Positions 16,291 through 26,233 of a stretch of DNA of 64,000 bases are shown here, piece after piece. The first letter of the stretch is position 1. Every line of letters begins with the position of its first letter. The translations under genes were made by a program, and so were the position numbers. Below the pieces are notes generated by a model. That model did no database searches, had not been told where the DNA came from, and saw only the letters and a list, made by a program, of their open reading frames with translations. Origin of the DNA: Clostridia bacterium (GTDB lineage: Bacteria > Bacillota > Clostridia > Christensenellales > DTU072); the NCBI GenBank assembly GCA_016297005.1, contig JAEDHK010000001.1, forward strand, positions 248,001-312,000, given 5' to 3'.

Positions 16291-18129
16291 ATGTGTGGTA
16301 TCGTAGGATATATCGGTACAAAGCAGGCTGCCCCTGTTCTCTTAGATGGGCTCGGCAAGCTTGAATACAGGGGTTACGACTCCGCCGGCATCGCTGTAAG
16401 AGGAGATGACGGAAGAACTACTGTCGTCAAAGCCAAGGGCAGATTAAGGAATCTAAGCGAAAAAATTAACGGTGGTAAATCGCTTAGCGGCGCCTGCGGT
16501 ATAGGTCATACCCGTTGGGCAACGCACGGCGAACCGTCTGAACTCAACGCGCACCCCCATTGTAACGACGAGAAAACGATTTTTGCAGTTCATAACGGCA
16601 TCATAGAAAACTATGCCGAACTCAAGCAAAAGCTTATTAAAAAGGGCTATACGTTTTATAGCCAGACGGATACTGAAATTGCCGTCAAACTCGTGGACTA
16701 TTATTACAAAAAGTACAATATAGGGCCCATCGACGCCATAGCAAAGGCGATGGTAAGAATAAGGGGCTCGTACGCGCTTGAAATTATGTTCAACGACTAC
16801 CCCGGTCAGATTTGGGTGGCCCGCAAAGACAGTCCAATGATAATAGGAGTAGGCGAAGAAGAATCCTTCATTGCCTCAGACGTTCCTGCAATCTTACAGC
16901 ACGTCAGAAACGTTTATTATATTGGCAATTTGAAAATGGCCTGCGTTAAGGCGGGCGAAGTGCATTTCTACAACCTTGACGGCGAGGAAATACAAGAAGA
17001 TCTGGTTGAGATAACGTGGGATGCGGAGGCTGCGGAAAAGGGCGGGTTCGAGCATTTCATGATGAAAGAAATCCATGAGCAGCCCAAAGTCGTAAAAGAT
17101 ACCATAAACTGCTTCGTAAAGGATAACCGTATTGATTTTACCGAGCTCAACATTTCAGACGAGGAGATCAAGGGGATAGACAACGTGCAGATTGTCGGTT
17201 GCGGTTCGGGGTATCACGTAGGGGTAGTCACTCAATACGTTATGGAGAGTTTAGCGCGCATATCCGTCCGTGTGGAACTCGCGTCGGAGTTCAGGTACAG
17301 AAACCCCATTCTCCCTAAGAATACTTTGGTCGTATTAATCAGTCAGTCGGGCGAAACGGCGGATACGCTTGCGGCTTTGAGAGAGGCTAAGAGCAGAGGG
17401 ATAAAAACGCTTGCTGTCGTCAACGTAGTCGGCTCCTCTATCGCAAGGGAGGCGGACAGCGTATTCTACGTCAAAGCCGGCCCTGAAATTGCAGTTGCAA
17501 CTACTAAGGCGTACAGCGCTCAACTCATTGCAGGCTATCTGCTCTCGTTGCAGTTTGCTTTCGTCAAAGGAACCGTCTGTAAGGAAAGGTATACTCAGCT
17601 TATATCGCAAATGCAGGGTTTACCCGATAAAATCGCAGAACTTATCGAAAAGAAAGAGTGCTTGCAGAAGTTTGCGGCAAAGATTGCAAACAGAAAAGAC
17701 ATCTTCTTTATCGGCAGGGGCATAGATTATGCTTTAAGCTTAGAAGGCAGTTTAAAACTTAAAGAGATAAGTTATATTCACTCCGAGGCGTATGCCGCAG
17801 GCGAACTCAAACATGGTACCATCAGTCTCATAGAAGATGACACACTTGTCATCGGAGTTTTAACGCAGAGCAAGCTTATCGAAAAGACGGTAAGCAACAT
17901 GGTCGAGGTTAAGAGCCGTGGAGCCTATTTAATGGCGATAACGTCCAGCGGAAACTTTACCATTGAGGATAAAGCGGATTTTACTTTCTATATCCCTCAG
18001 GCAGACGAGCTGTTTGTGGCAAGCCTGGCCGTTATTCCCCTTCAACTGCTTGCGTACTACGTCAGCGTTTCCAAAGGATTGGACGTTGATAAACCCCGCA
18101 ACCTCGCCAAAAGCGTTACGGTTGAGTAA
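16291..18129 (+). CDS. glmS: Glutamine-fructose-6-phosphate aminotransferase (isomerizing)
   Basis: A 612-residue GlmS that makes glucosamine-6-phosphate from fructose-6-phosphate and glutamine, the entry to UDP-GlcNAc for peptidoglycan and polysaccharide. The start is fixed by the family: MCGIVGYIG, where Cys2 becomes the N-terminal nucleophile. HTRWATHG and HNGIIENY mark the glutaminase domain; GCGSGYH, SQSGETADT and the second SIS domain (GRGIDYALSLEGSLKLKE, then EAYAAGELKHG) mark the isomerase half; the C-terminus ends PRNLAKSVTVE as expected. An upstream frame from 16219 is rejected. A TTGACA at 16244 may be its promoter, though the -10 is weak. It uses AGG, AGA and ATA codons more than the flanking genes, so separate acquisition is possible. 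Confidence 0.96.
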   Translation: MCGIVGYIGTKQAAPVLLDGLGKLEYRGYDSAGIAVRGDDGRTTVVKAKGRLRNLSEKINGGKSLSGACGIGHTRWATHGEPSELNAHPHCNDEKTIFAVHNGIIENYAELKQKLIKKGYTFYSQTDTEIAVKLVDYYYKKYNIGPIDAIAKAMVRIRGSYALEIMFNDYPGQIWVARKDSPMIIGVGEEESFIASDVPAILQHVRNVYYIGNLKMACVKAGEVHFYNLDGEEIQEDLVEITWDAEAAEKGGFEHFMMKEIHEQPKVVKDTINCFVKDNRIDFTELNISDEEIKGIDNVQIVGCGSGYHVGVVTQYVMESLARISVRVELASEFRYRNPILPKNTLVVLISQSGETADTLAALREAKSRGIKTLAVVNVVGSSIAREADSVFYVKAGPEIAVATTKAYSAQLIAGYLLSLQFAFVKGTVCKERYTQLISQMQGLPDKIAELIEKKECLQKFAAKIANRKDIFFIGRGIDYALSLEGSLKLKEISYIHSEAYAAGELKHGTISLIEDDTLVIGVLTQSKLIEKTVSNMVEVKSRGAYLMAITSSGNFTIEDKADFTFYIPQADELFVASLAVIPLQLLAYYVSVSKGLDVDKPRNLAKSVTVE

Positions 18130-18546
18130 AAAATGAGTAAATTTATTTATTTATTCGGAGAGATATAGGAAAAAAGATTGCTTATGAACGCCAATAAACG
18201 ATAGCAGTTGTCTTGTGTAACCTGATTTTTCGTTGCGGCGTGTATGCTTTTATTATAACTGAGAAAGTAAATTTACATATGGACTTATCCTATTGGATAT
18301 ATTGCAATTTCTTAAAGATAATAATAAACGCTTAGAAAAACGGTTGAAACGGCGACAAGAGGGGAGTCGGGAATAGCCGGTTGGCGCAGGAAATGCGGGT
18401 TCTATGCCGATAAAGGAGACGTAAAACAACAATCATACGAATATTCCTGTCCGTATGATAACGAAGATAAATCCGGCAAAAACTTCTTTTGGTCGTAAGA
18501 TCTCCTGTGCGAGAGCATATTACTTTTTATCATCTGAAAGTTTTCG
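18130..18546. other. Long intergenic region without a recognised gene
   Basis: About 420 bases between glmS and the galE terminator. I see no ORF with a ribosome site, no tRNA and no clear terminator for glmS. The middle part (about 18330-18480) is more G/C-rich with purine-rich stretches and a small hairpin (CATACG / CGTATG near 18435-18458). It could be a decayed gene or an untranslated RNA. Confidence 0.4.
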
Positions 18547-18581
18547 ATAAAAAACAGGCGTCGCTCCATTGCGACGCCTGT
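18547..18581 (-). terminator. Intrinsic terminator of galE
   Basis: A perfect 11-bp stem (18554-18564 with 18571-18581) is followed on the minus strand by a run of T. It lies just after the galE stop. Confidence 0.93.
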
Positions 18582-18600
18582 TGTAAAAATTCAATAAAAA

Positions 18601-19611
<1,011 letters not shown>

Positions 19612-19642
19612 AGTGTGCCTCCCTGAAAGTTTTGTTTTCTTT

Positions 19643-19670
19643 ATTATAGCCTCTTTTTAAAAAAATTCAA
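19643..19670 (-). promoter_or_regulatory. Promoter of galE
   Basis: On the minus strand: TTGAAT (19665-19670), 16-base spacer, TATAAT (19643-19648). Confidence 0.75.
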
Positions 19671-19681
19671 CTATTTGTTTC

Positions 19682-20911
19682 TTAAAAACAAAGCGACTTG
19701 AGGGCTCGGTAATAAATATCGATCGTTTTTTCGAAATCGCGTAAGTCAAGATATTCGTCGGGGCAATGGATACCGGCCGAGCTGTCCGGAAAGCAGGGTC
19801 CGAAAGCGACGCCGCAGGGAAGAACACGGGCATACGTTCCGCCGCCGATAGTAATGGGACGAGCGTTTTGTCCGGTGACCTCGTTATAAGCGGCAAGTAA
19901 AGAAGTAACGAGCGGATGATTTTCCGGGACGAACAAAGGCAGGTGGAAAAAGATCTCCCGGACATCGCCTGTCAGGCGGCTTTTTAATATCTCCGTAATG
20001 AATTCCTTTCTTACGCTGACGGGGTGGCGAATATCCAGCTCGAAAATTATTTTTTCGTTTTCGACGCGCGCCGTGCCCAGATTGTGCGTTAAGACGCCGC
20101 TTACGTCGTCGGACAGGTCCAACCCGATCGCTTTCCCGCTCGGTTCGGCAAAAGCGGAGAAGACCTCTTTTGCAAAGTCGAATTTATCAGACAATTTTTG
20201 CAGCAGTTTCAAAAGCGCATTCTCGCCTTTTTGGGGTGTGCTGCCATGGGCGGCGACGCCTTTTTCGGTAAGGATCGTACCGTCCGAAAGGAGGGCGGAC
20301 GCTTCGTCGGGTACCATATTGGCGCGTTGTCCTGCCTGTAAAGAAAGGAGACCCGACGGCAGGGGATAGGCGACAGAGTGATAAACGATGCCCTTTTCGC
20401 AGTTGATAACCGGAAAGTCGGCGTCGGGTGAAAAACCGAGAGAGGGCATCTCCTCCGTCTCTTTGTATCTGTCCATACACGCCCAACCGCTTTCTTCGTT
20501 GCATCCTAAAATAAAACGAACGCGTTTTTTGGGCGTAAGGCCCTCGTTAAGAAGTCTTTCCAAAGCAAAAAAAGCCGCCATAAACGGGCCTTTGTCGTCC
20601 AAGGCGCCTCGAGCATAGATTCTGCCGTCTTCTTCCGTTGCGCCGAACGGGGGATAATGCCAGCCTTTGCCGACCGGTACGACGTCCAGGTGGCAAAGAA
20701 TACCGAAAAGATCGCCTTCGCCAACCTCGCCCCAACCGCAGTAGCCATCCACGTTTTTGACGGTCAGACCGCTTTTTTTCATCATATCGAGAGCATATAC
20801 CAGACATTCGTATGCGCCTTTACCGAACGGTTTTTCGGTTTCAGGCGGCGCTTGAACACTGTCTATGCGTAAAATTTCTTTTAAACGTTTCTTTTCGTTT
20901 TCAAAAATCAT
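19682..20911 (-). CDS. pepV: M20 family dipeptidase, PepV/Sapep type
   Basis: A 409-residue metallopeptidase of the M20 family. The motifs are in order: CHLDVVPVG (first metal His-Asp), GALDDKGP (bridging Asp), CNEESGW (catalytic and metal Glu), PDADFPV (metal Asp) and a C-terminal H (GIHCPDEYL). PDADFPV and GALDDKGP are typical of PepV-type dipeptidases, which release amino acids from dipeptides in the cytoplasm. It is shorter than the usual 460-470 residues, mainly in the lid domain. ATG 20911 follows GAGGTGA. It is divergent from gltX. Confidence 0.88.
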   Translation of the reverse strand: MIFENEKKRLKEILRIDSVQAPPETEKPFGKGAYECLVYALDMMKKSGLTVKNVDGYCGWGEVGEGDLFGILCHLDVVPVGKGWHYPPFGATEEDGRIYARGALDDKGPFMAAFFALERLLNEGLTPKKRVRFILGCNEESGWACMDRYKETEEMPSLGFSPDADFPVINCEKGIVYHSVAYPLPSGLLSLQAGQRANMVPDEASALLSDGTILTEKGVAAHGSTPQKGENALLKLLQKLSDKFDFAKEVFSAFAEPSGKAIGLDLSDDVSGVLTHNLGTARVENEKIIFELDIRHPVSVRKEFITEILKSRLTGDVREIFFHLPLFVPENHPLVTSLLAAYNEVTGQNARPITIGGGTYARVLPCGVAFGPCFPDSSAGIHCPDEYLDLRDFEKTIDIYYRALKSLCF

Positions 20912-21011
20912 CGTTCACCTCGAAATTTTTTTTTATTTGCATTCTTATTATATACTAATCGAAAAAAATATGCTACAATATCGTCAGATTCAAAAACGTA
21001 GAGGTAACTTT

Positions 21012-22436
21012 ATGAGAGTAAGAACAAGATTTGCGCCCAGTCCGACCGGTTTTATGCACATCGGCAATCTGCGGACGGCGCTTTATGCCTATCTGTATGC
21101 AAAGCACAATAACGGCGACTTTATTTTGCGTATTGAGGATACCGATCGAGAACGCTATGTGGAAGGCGCTATCGACGTCATTTATTCTACGCTTAAAAAA
21201 TCGGGTATCGAGCACGACGAAGGACCGGATAAAGACGGCGGAGTCGGACCGTATATCCAGAGTGAACGGAAAGACCTGTACAGGAAGTACGCCGAAGAAT
21301 TGGTCGCTCGCGGCGGAGCCTATTATTGTTTTTGCGATAAAGAACGCCTTGCCGGTCTTACCGACGATAAGGGCGTCCGTAAGTACGATAAACACTGTCT
21401 GCATTTAAGTAAAGAAGAGGTGGCGGCAAAGCTCGCCGCAGGCGTACCGTACGTTATCCGTCAGAACATCCCGGAAGAGGGTATAACCGAATACGAAGAC
21501 ATGGTTTACGGTACTATCCGAGTGCCCTGCGCCGATATGGAGGACGAAGTATTACTCAAGTCCGATGGCATGCCGACCTATAACTTTGCTAACGTTGTCG
21601 ACGACCACCTGATGAAGATCAGTCACGTCATTCGTGGCAACGAGTACCTTTCGTCTACGCCGAAATACAATCTGATGTACGACGCATTCGGGTGGGAACG
21701 CCCGCGCTATATGCACTTGCCGCCTATCATGAAAGACGCGCAAAGAAAGCTCTCCAAGCGTTACGGCGATGCAAATTTCGAGGATTTTATTGCCAAAGGA
21801 TACTTACCGGAAGCCATCATCAATTATATCGCGCTCCTCGGTTGGTCGCCGAAAGGCAACGACGAGAAGCTGTCTTTACAAACGCTGATCGATATGTTCG
21901 ACGAATCGGGGGTAAATAAGTCGCCCTCCATCTTCGACGAAACCAAGATGAGATGGCTCAACGGCCTTTATATCAAAGAGATGCCGGAAGCAGAATTTTT
22001 GAAAGCGGCGACGCCTTGGTTCGAGAAGAGCGCGGCAAAGGGATACGATTACGCTTTGCTCGCCAAACTGTTGCAAGGTCGTATCGAAACTTTCGGCGAC
22101 ATCAAAGAAAAGGTATCTTTTATCGGAGAATATGGATCCGTAAATCCGGAATTATATTTTCATAAAAAGTTGAAGACGGATGCGACTGTTGCAAAAGAGC
22201 TGCTCCCCTACGCCGTTGACGTCTTGCAAAACGCACCGTTTGACAACGCCTCTCTTTTCGAGGCTTTCGGCGTTATGTGCGAAGAAAAAGGCATCAAAAA
22301 AGGACAACTTCTGTTCGTTCTTCGCGCGGCGATTACCGCCGTCGCTTCCACGCCCGGCGGCGCAACGGAAATGGCCGTTCTTTTCGGTCGGGAAGAGACC
22401 GTTCGTCGTCTTGAAGAAGCTATGAAGCAGTTATAA
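21012..22436 (+). CDS. gltX: Glutamyl-tRNA synthetase
   Basis: A 474-residue class I synthetase. It starts RVRTRFAPSPTGFMHIGN, containing the HIGH-type motif, then LRIEDTDRERYVEGA; the KMSKS-type motif is KLSKRYGD near residue 250. The start ATG 21012 has GAGGTAACTTT upstream; the frame is open further upstream to 20865, but that part has no ribosome site and overlaps the divergent pepV. It charges tRNA-Glu and possibly, as in many Gram-positives, tRNA-Gln for amidotransfer. It is followed by a strong terminator. Confidence 0.96.
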   Translation: MRVRTRFAPSPTGFMHIGNLRTALYAYLYAKHNNGDFILRIEDTDRERYVEGAIDVIYSTLKKSGIEHDEGPDKDGGVGPYIQSERKDLYRKYAEELVARGGAYYCFCDKERLAGLTDDKGVRKYDKHCLHLSKEEVAAKLAAGVPYVIRQNIPEEGITEYEDMVYGTIRVPCADMEDEVLLKSDGMPTYNFANVVDDHLMKISHVIRGNEYLSSTPKYNLMYDAFGWERPRYMHLPPIMKDAQRKLSKRYGDANFEDFIAKGYLPEAIINYIALLGWSPKGNDEKLSLQTLIDMFDESGVNKSPSIFDETKMRWLNGLYIKEMPEAEFLKAATPWFEKSAAKGYDYALLAKLLQGRIETFGDIKEKVSFIGEYGSVNPELYFHKKLKTDATVAKELLPYAVDVLQNAPFDNASLFEAFGVMCEEKGIKKGQLLFVLRAAITAVASTPGGATEMAVLFGREETVRRLEEAMKQL

Positions 22437-22502
22437 GAGACAGAGAAAAAACGAAACGGCGGAGAAAAAGCGCAGTTCTCATAGGGATTTTTTAGACAAC
22501 AT

Positions 22503-22541
22503 AAAAGACTAGCGAAAATTTTCGTTAGTCTTTTCCTTTTT
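22503..22541 (+). terminator. Intrinsic terminator of gltX
   Basis: A 16-bp stem (22503-22518 with 22519-22534, one G-T pair, no extra loop bases) ends in a TTTTCCTTTTT run. Confidence 0.88.
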
Positions 22542-22569
22542 GCTTTGCAAAAAAACAACTTTACTTGCA

Positions 22570-22589
22570 AAGTATAGTGCGCTATACTT
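22570..22589. repeat. Palindromic element AAGTATAG-TGCG-CTATACTT
   Basis: Perfect 8-bp arms with a 4-base centre, 30 bases after the gltX terminator and followed by CAAAGATTTTTTG. It could be a second terminator, a regulator site or an intergenic repeat; only one copy was noticed in this window. Confidence 0.5.
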
Positions 22590-22655
22590 CAAAGATTTTT
22601 TGACACAAAGGCAACGGTTCGATCAATAGGAATTTATCGTATAAACATCAGTGAC

Positions 22656-23522
22656 TTATGTAAACACAGCCATTAAAACAGTTCCCGCCGTCAGAAAAGC
22701 CAAACCTATCCACGCCTTTACCGACAGATATTCTTTGAATACGATAAGTGAGAAAAACACGGTTATCAGTACGCTCAATTTATCTATCGGTACGACAACA
22801 CTGACCTGACCTTGCTGTATTGCGTAATAGTAACACAGCCAACTTGCACCCGTTGTCAATCCCGAAAGTATAAGGAAAATTATTTCTTTGCCTTTCAACT
22901 CTTTCAAAAATTTAACTTCTCTTCGGCAAAACACAATCAACCAAGCCATTACAAACACTACGCAGGTCCTTATTGCCGTTGCAATAGTTGATTCTACGTT
23001 TTCGATTCCTATCTTTGCAAGAATAGAAGTCGCCGCCGCAAATACCGCAGAAAGCAAAGCGAAAATAAGCCAGACAATCTTACTTTTAGTCTCGCCTCTC
23101 TTTATATCGATCATAAGAAAAGTACCTACGGCAATAGCGGCAAGACAAATAAGTTTTACCCACCAAAGCGTGCGTTCATCGGGAAATATTATAATTGCAA
23201 ACAGCACCGAAAGAACAACGCTCGACTTGTCTACTGCGGCAACCTTGGAAACCTCGCCGACCGACAAAGCCTTGAAATAAAAAATCCAACTTGCGCCTGT
23301 TGCTATTCCCGATAAAATAAGAAATACCCACGATTTAACGGAAATGTCTACAAGCGTTGTGTATGCTCCTGTAGCAAAAACGATAATCCACGCAAACATC
23401 AAAACGATAAAAGTGCGAACTGCGGTGGCAACGTTTGAATTGATATTTTTAATTCCGCATTTTGAAAGTATTGCCGTTATACCTGCAAACACGGCAGATA
23501 AGACAGCTGCAATAACCCACAT
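22656..23522 (-). CDS. EamA/DMT-family transporter
   Basis: This 288-residue protein contains two homologous EamA halves of five helices each, both starting from an L(A/S)AVFA-ATSILxK(C/I)GI(K/E)N(I/V) helix and both containing ILSG(I/L)(A/T)TGASW. This gives ten membrane segments, typical of drug/metabolite exporters or amino-sugar transporters; the substrate is unknown. The start is ATG 23522 with GGAGAA seven bases upstream; the frame to 23579 has no such site. It has its own promoter and is slightly more A/T-rich than its neighbours. Confidence 0.9.
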   Translation of the reverse strand: MWVIAAVLSAVFAGITAILSKCGIKNINSNVATAVRTFIVLMFAWIIVFATGAYTTLVDISVKSWVFLILSGIATGASWIFYFKALSVGEVSKVAAVDKSSVVLSVLFAIIIFPDERTLWWVKLICLAAIAVGTFLMIDIKRGETKSKIVWLIFALLSAVFAAATSILAKIGIENVESTIATAIRTCVVFVMAWLIVFCRREVKFLKELKGKEIIFLILSGLTTGASWLCYYYAIQQGQVSVVVPIDKLSVLITVFFSLIVFKEYLSVKAWIGLAFLTAGTVLMAVFT

Positions 23523-23559
23523 ATAATTCTCCGTCAAATTCTTATTTATTGACGGGTTT

Positions 23560-23588
23560 ATCATAACATAAAAATACATTTAATTCAA
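23560..23588 (-). promoter_or_regulatory. Promoter of the DMT transporter gene
   Basis: On the minus strand: TTGAAT (23583-23588), 17-base spacer, TATGAT (23560-23565). Confidence 0.7.
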
Positions 23589-23608
23589 TCTGTTTTACGC
23601 GGACAAAT

Positions 23609-23639
23609 GAAAATTCGACTTAATAAAAGTCGAATTTTC
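23609..23639 (-). terminator. Terminator of the ppx-to-transporter operon
   Basis: A perfect 13-bp stem (23609-23621 with 23627-23639) whose arms end in A/T tracts. It is placed after the GPH transporter stop and before the promoter of the next gene. Confidence 0.7.
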
Positions 23640-23717
23640 TAAATCGTATCATTAAAATCCCTACGGGAACTGCCGTAACTTTCACCGCCGTTTTTTTGAT
23701 AAAAGCAGAACAGACCG

Positions 23718-25244
23718 CTAACTTTCCGGAGGAACGGCAGGTTGAGCGTGGATGGAAAGTATCTCGTCAGTGGTCAGTTCCCGTCCTTCACGGCGCGCCG
23801 CTTCTTTGGCTACTTCCCGCGCTTTCAGGTCGGCGCGAACCGTCTCCATCGTTTTCTTGTTCAGACGGATCAAGAGGTAGGGGAATATGTCGCTGATACT
23901 GCCCACAGCAATAAAGATAGTATATACGAAGAAGAGACCTTGTAGCGCCGACGCCGGCTGAACGACGTTTTCGCCGGGTCGGAAACCTATCTTGTTAAAG
24001 ACGTAGGCATAGAAGAGAGGTTTCAGAAGATTGATAGGCATGAGGACGTAGCCGCCGATAAGGTTGGTGACCGTTTCGTTGCGTACTCCTGTTTTCCATT
24101 CGTAATGATCCCAAACGTCCGTTTGAAAGAGATCGGTAGCGACGCCATCCAACTGTTCGAGCGAGGCACCGACCATACGGCAAAGGCACACGCCGATCCA
24201 AAAATACCATTGCGTACCGAACCCAATAATGTATAACACGATCATGGACGCGGCCATCAACATCTTATAGCCTATAGCGACCCCTTTATAACCGATTTTT
24301 CTGAAAATCTTCTTGGAACAGATAATACAAACCCAAGATACGATACCGCCGCACAAGCCCATAATCGTTTGCAGACTGTACCATTGAAAACAGTACATAA
24401 AGACGTATGCGTTGGCAATATCGGCGACGTAATTGAAGATCGCTCCGACGCTGACCCACCACAAAATTATCGCGTTTTTGTTTTTTGCTACCATTTTGAT
24501 GTTGTAGGCCAATTCTTTGGGGGAAAGGAAGTTACTTGCTTTCGGCGGCAAAAACACGCGCTCGCGCAAGTGCCTTGCTTGCAGAGCGGAATACAAACTG
24601 AACGGGAACAGGAATATCGCCATGCCCATAAAAACGTATCGGTTGCTGATGCCGGCTGTTTTGCAGATGTCGATGAGAACGGGAATGATCCCGGGAATAC
24701 ATCCGGTAATATCGCGAAAAACTTTTGCCATTTTGTAGTAGTTTTCACGCTCTTTTTTATCGCGGCTGAGGCATCGTTTCATGTTTCCCCATGCGCCGGA
24801 AAAGCCGCTGAGAATGCTTAGGAGTATTTCCAGCGTAAAGACGTATATGACTTTCGCCTGATAATCCGAAAACGGGTTCATCATGAAGGCGAAGTTCAAA
24901 AGAACAACCGCCGGCATACAGATGACGACGTAGGGCTTAAAGCGTCCCCACTTCGTACGGGTGGATTCTATAATGAGAGCGGTAATAGGGTCTTTTATGT
25001 AGCCGAGAATGGTTGTTACCGTTGCAAGGAGAGCAATGGTTGTCGGATCCAAACCGAGAGAGGTGGTCAAAAAGACGTTAAAGAAAGAACTTTTCAACGT
25101 GCTGATGCAGTTGTCGCCACCGGAATTGACCAAGTTGATGGCCAACTTTTCTTTCCGTGACATCTTATCCGCAGTAGACTTTTCGTTTTTCAGCTCGTAT
25201 CGGAACCTTTTAAACTTGGCGCGAGCCTGGGATAAAGCCGACAT
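23718..25244 (-). CDS. GPH-family sugar/cation symporter (MFS superfamily)
   Basis: A 508-residue protein with about twelve membrane helices. The GPH (MelB-like) signature is visible after the second helix: DPITALIIESTRTKWGRFKPYV, the conserved loop D-P-x-x-G/A and R-x-K-x-G-R-x-R/K. Members take up glycosides, pentosides or hexuronides with Na+ or H+. The N-terminus has an extra basic segment of about 35 residues. The start ATG 25244 has AAGGAG; recR lies 34 bases upstream, so it is probably read as the last gene of that operon. Substrate unknown. Confidence 0.85.
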   Translation of the reverse strand: MSALSQARAKFKRFRYELKNEKSTADKMSRKEKLAINLVNSGGDNCISTLKSSFFNVFLTTSLGLDPTTIALLATVTTILGYIKDPITALIIESTRTKWGRFKPYVVICMPAVVLLNFAFMMNPFSDYQAKVIYVFTLEILLSILSGFSGAWGNMKRCLSRDKKERENYYKMAKVFRDITGCIPGIIPVLIDICKTAGISNRYVFMGMAIFLFPFSLYSALQARHLRERVFLPPKASNFLSPKELAYNIKMVAKNKNAIILWWVSVGAIFNYVADIANAYVFMYCFQWYSLQTIMGLCGGIVSWVCIICSKKIFRKIGYKGVAIGYKMLMAASMIVLYIIGFGTQWYFWIGVCLCRMVGASLEQLDGVATDLFQTDVWDHYEWKTGVRNETVTNLIGGYVLMPINLLKPLFYAYVFNKIGFRPGENVVQPASALQGLFFVYTIFIAVGSISDIFPYLLIRLNKKTMETVRADLKAREVAKEAARREGRELTTDEILSIHAQPAVPPES

Positions 25245-25278
25245 TGATTTCTCCTTGTCTGTGAGTGGGATGTTAAAT

Positions 25279-25857
25279 TTATAACTCTTTTCTGTCTGAA
25301 AGAGCGCGTTGGAGCGTTATTTCGTCGGCGTATTCTATCTCGCTGCCGACCGAAATACCGTAGGCGAGGCGAGTGACTTTAATGCCGAGAGGCTTAATCT
25401 GTCCGGCAAGATACGACGCCGTCAGTTCTCCGCTGACGTCCGGATTGGTGGCAATGATCACTTCTTCTACGCCGACAAGTCGCGCGAGTAATTCTTTTAT
25501 GCGGATATCGTCGACGCCGACGCCGTTGCGAAAGTCGATCGTTCCGTGTAGGACGTGATAAACGCCGTTATAAGAGCCCGTTTTTTCAAACGGCGCGATA
25601 TCTTTGGGTTGCGCCACGACGCAAATGGTTTTTTTATCGCGGGAACGGCAGTATTCGCACAAGTCGTCTTCCGTATAATTTCCGCATACAGGGCAAAAAT
25701 GAATGTTCTTTTTTGCGTCCAGAATGGCGTTGGCGAACTCCCGGGCGTTTTCTTCGTCCTTTTCGATCAGGCTATAAGCATAACGAACGGCCGTTTTTGC
25801 CCCTACCCCGGGCAAACCTCTGAAACAGGCGACCAGACGAGACATGGAGTCCGTCAT
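25279..25857 (-). CDS. recR: Recombination mediator RecR
   Basis: A 192-residue RecR: helix-hairpin-helix LPGVGAKTAVRYA near the N-terminus, the four-Cys zinc motif CPVCGNYTEDDLCEYC (about residues 55-70), and the Toprim domain with VVAQPKDI and ATNPDVSGELTASYL. It works with RecO (and RecF) to load RecA at gaps. The start ATG 25857 is one base after the ybaB stop; ATG 25845 is possible. ybaB-recR is the usual pairing. Confidence 0.96.
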   Translation of the reverse strand: MTDSMSRLVACFRGLPGVGAKTAVRYAYSLIEKDEENAREFANAILDAKKNIHFCPVCGNYTEDDLCEYCRSRDKKTICVVAQPKDIAPFEKTGSYNGVYHVLHGTIDFRNGVGVDDIRIKELLARLVGVEEVIIATNPDVSGELTASYLAGQIKPLGIKVTRLAYGISVGSEIEYADEITLQRALSDRKEL

Positions 25858-25858
25858 A

Positions 25859-26203
25859 TCAGAACAGACCTCCGCCCATGCCGCCGGTCAAAGGCCCCAT
25901 AACGCGTGCTTGTTCTTCTTCGACGATTTCCATAGCTGCGTTGAAAGCCGCTACGATGCCGTCTTCGAGCATCTCTACGTCGTCGGGATCGACCATTTCT
26001 TTGGCGATGCTGATAGAAGAAAGTTTACGATCGCAGGTCATGACGACCTTGATCATATCGTTGCAGGAAGAACCTTCCACTTCGGTCTCGGCAAGTTCCG
26101 CTTGGGCCGCTTGCATGTCCTGTTGCATTTTTTGCGCCTGGCGCATCAGTTGTTGCATGTTGGCTCCGCCGCCGAAGCCGCCGCGTCCGTTGAATTTAGA
26201 CAT
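25859..26203 (-). CDS. YbaB/EbfC nucleoid-associated protein
   Basis: A 114-residue small DNA-binding protein. It has a Gly/Phe-rich N-terminus with GGFGGGANMQQLMRQAQKMQ, a coiled-coil helix, and the core ending in DDVEMLEDGIVAAFNAAM. It forms dimers that bind DNA and is almost always encoded before recR. Here dnaX, the usual upstream partner, is absent and is replaced by a membrane-anchored protein and an actin-like gene. Confidence 0.95.
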   Translation of the reverse strand: MSKFNGRGGFGGGANMQQLMRQAQKMQQDMQAAQAELAETEVEGSSCNDMIKVVMTCDRKLSSISIAKEMVDPDDVEMLEDGIVAAFNAAMEIVEEEQARVMGPLTGGMGGGLF

Positions 26204-26233
26204 AAATTCCTCCGTTTTATAGTTAGTTTTCTA

